The notes beneath the pieces are model-generated. The model searched no databases and was not told the origin of the DNA. It worked only from the letters and a program-made list of their open reading frames with translations. Both the position numbers and the translations under genes were made by a program. DNA of 6,099 nucleotides from NCBI GenBank assembly GCA_043758105.1, contig JAYVOF010000050.1, forward strand, positions 1 to 6,099, given 5' to 3'. This DNA comes from JANPPS01 sp043758105 (GTDB lineage Bacteria; Pseudomonadota; Alphaproteobacteria; Acetobacterales; Acetobacteraceae). Position 1 is the stretch's first letter, and each line of letters starts with the position of its first letter. Shown here piece after piece: positions 5,866 through 6,099 of this stretch.

Positions 5866-6099
5866 TTACTTAAACAGGCTTAGAAGAGCCTGCGGTGCCT
5901 GGTTGGCGATCGAGAGTGACTGCGTTCCGAGCTGCTGTTTGATCTGCAGCGACTGAAGATTGGCCGATTCCTTGGCCAGATCGGCATCGACAATGGCGCC
6001 GATGCCGGTGTTGAGGCTGTCGATTTTGGCACTGTTGCGGGTGACCGTGGACGTGATCAGGTTGGCGTCCGCGCCCGACTGGTTGAGTTGGTTCAGCAG
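5866..6099 (-). CDS. Flagellin, C-terminal part (5' end outside window)
   Basis: These are the last 77 codons of a flagellin, the subunit of the flagellar filament, exported through the flagellar type III apparatus. The visible part is the conserved C-terminal coiled-coil D0/D1 region. Typical pieces are NSAKIDSLNTGIGAIVDADL, AKESANLQSLQIKQQLGTQS and a final LSIANQAPQALLSLFK before TAA. The aromatic/basic end is characteristic of secreted flagellins. The frame is open at the right window edge, so the N-terminal half and its promoter and leader are not visible. flbT and flaF follow on the same strand, past a hairpin terminator. Which flagellin paralogue this is cannot be decided from the fragment. 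Confidence 0.95.
   Translation of the reverse strand: MLNQLNQSGADANLITSTVTRNSAKIDSLNTGIGAIVDADLAKESANLQSLQIKQQLGTQSLSIANQAPQALLSLFK

Overview
The window looks like chromosomal DNA from an alphaproteobacterium, possibly of the Rhodospirillales/Acetobacteraceae type. FlaF and FlbT are alphaproteobacterial flagellar proteins, coding DNA is GC-rich with mostly G/C third codon positions, and carB followed directly by greA fits that group. The genus cannot be fixed from the sequence alone.

Positions 1-3789 (plus strand) hold a compact set of housekeeping genes. They are the 3' two thirds of carB (large subunit of carbamoyl-phosphate synthase, cut by the window edge), greA (transcript-cleavage factor, best read from a TTG start) and a short-form threonine ammonia-lyase gene with one C-terminal ACT domain. 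The gaps are 48 and 6 bases and no terminator is visible, so the three are probably co-transcribed. They join carbamoyl phosphate supply (arginine and pyrimidines), transcription elongation and entry into isoleucine synthesis.

Positions 3786-4388 (minus strand) hold a SOUL-family heme-binding-like lipoprotein gene. It converges on the ammonia-lyase gene so tightly that the two stop codons share a TTAA.

Positions 4389-4965 have no convincing intact gene. The stretch contains a 24-base direct repeat (22/24 identical, starts 367 bases apart), a doubtful 71-codon minus-strand ORF, and a minus-strand frame with coding-like third-position bias but no start codon. It is best read as a decayed or foreign remnant, of unknown origin.

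Positions 4966-6099 (minus strand) are a flagellar filament locus, in transcription order flagellin (only the last 77 codons visible), a strong hairpin terminator, flbT and flaF. FlbT is known in Caulobacter as a post-transcriptional regulator of flagellin mRNA and FlaF is needed for flagellin synthesis or secretion, so filament subunit and its regulators sit together. No unmistakable new system is seen; the most unusual part is the 4389-4965 remnant.
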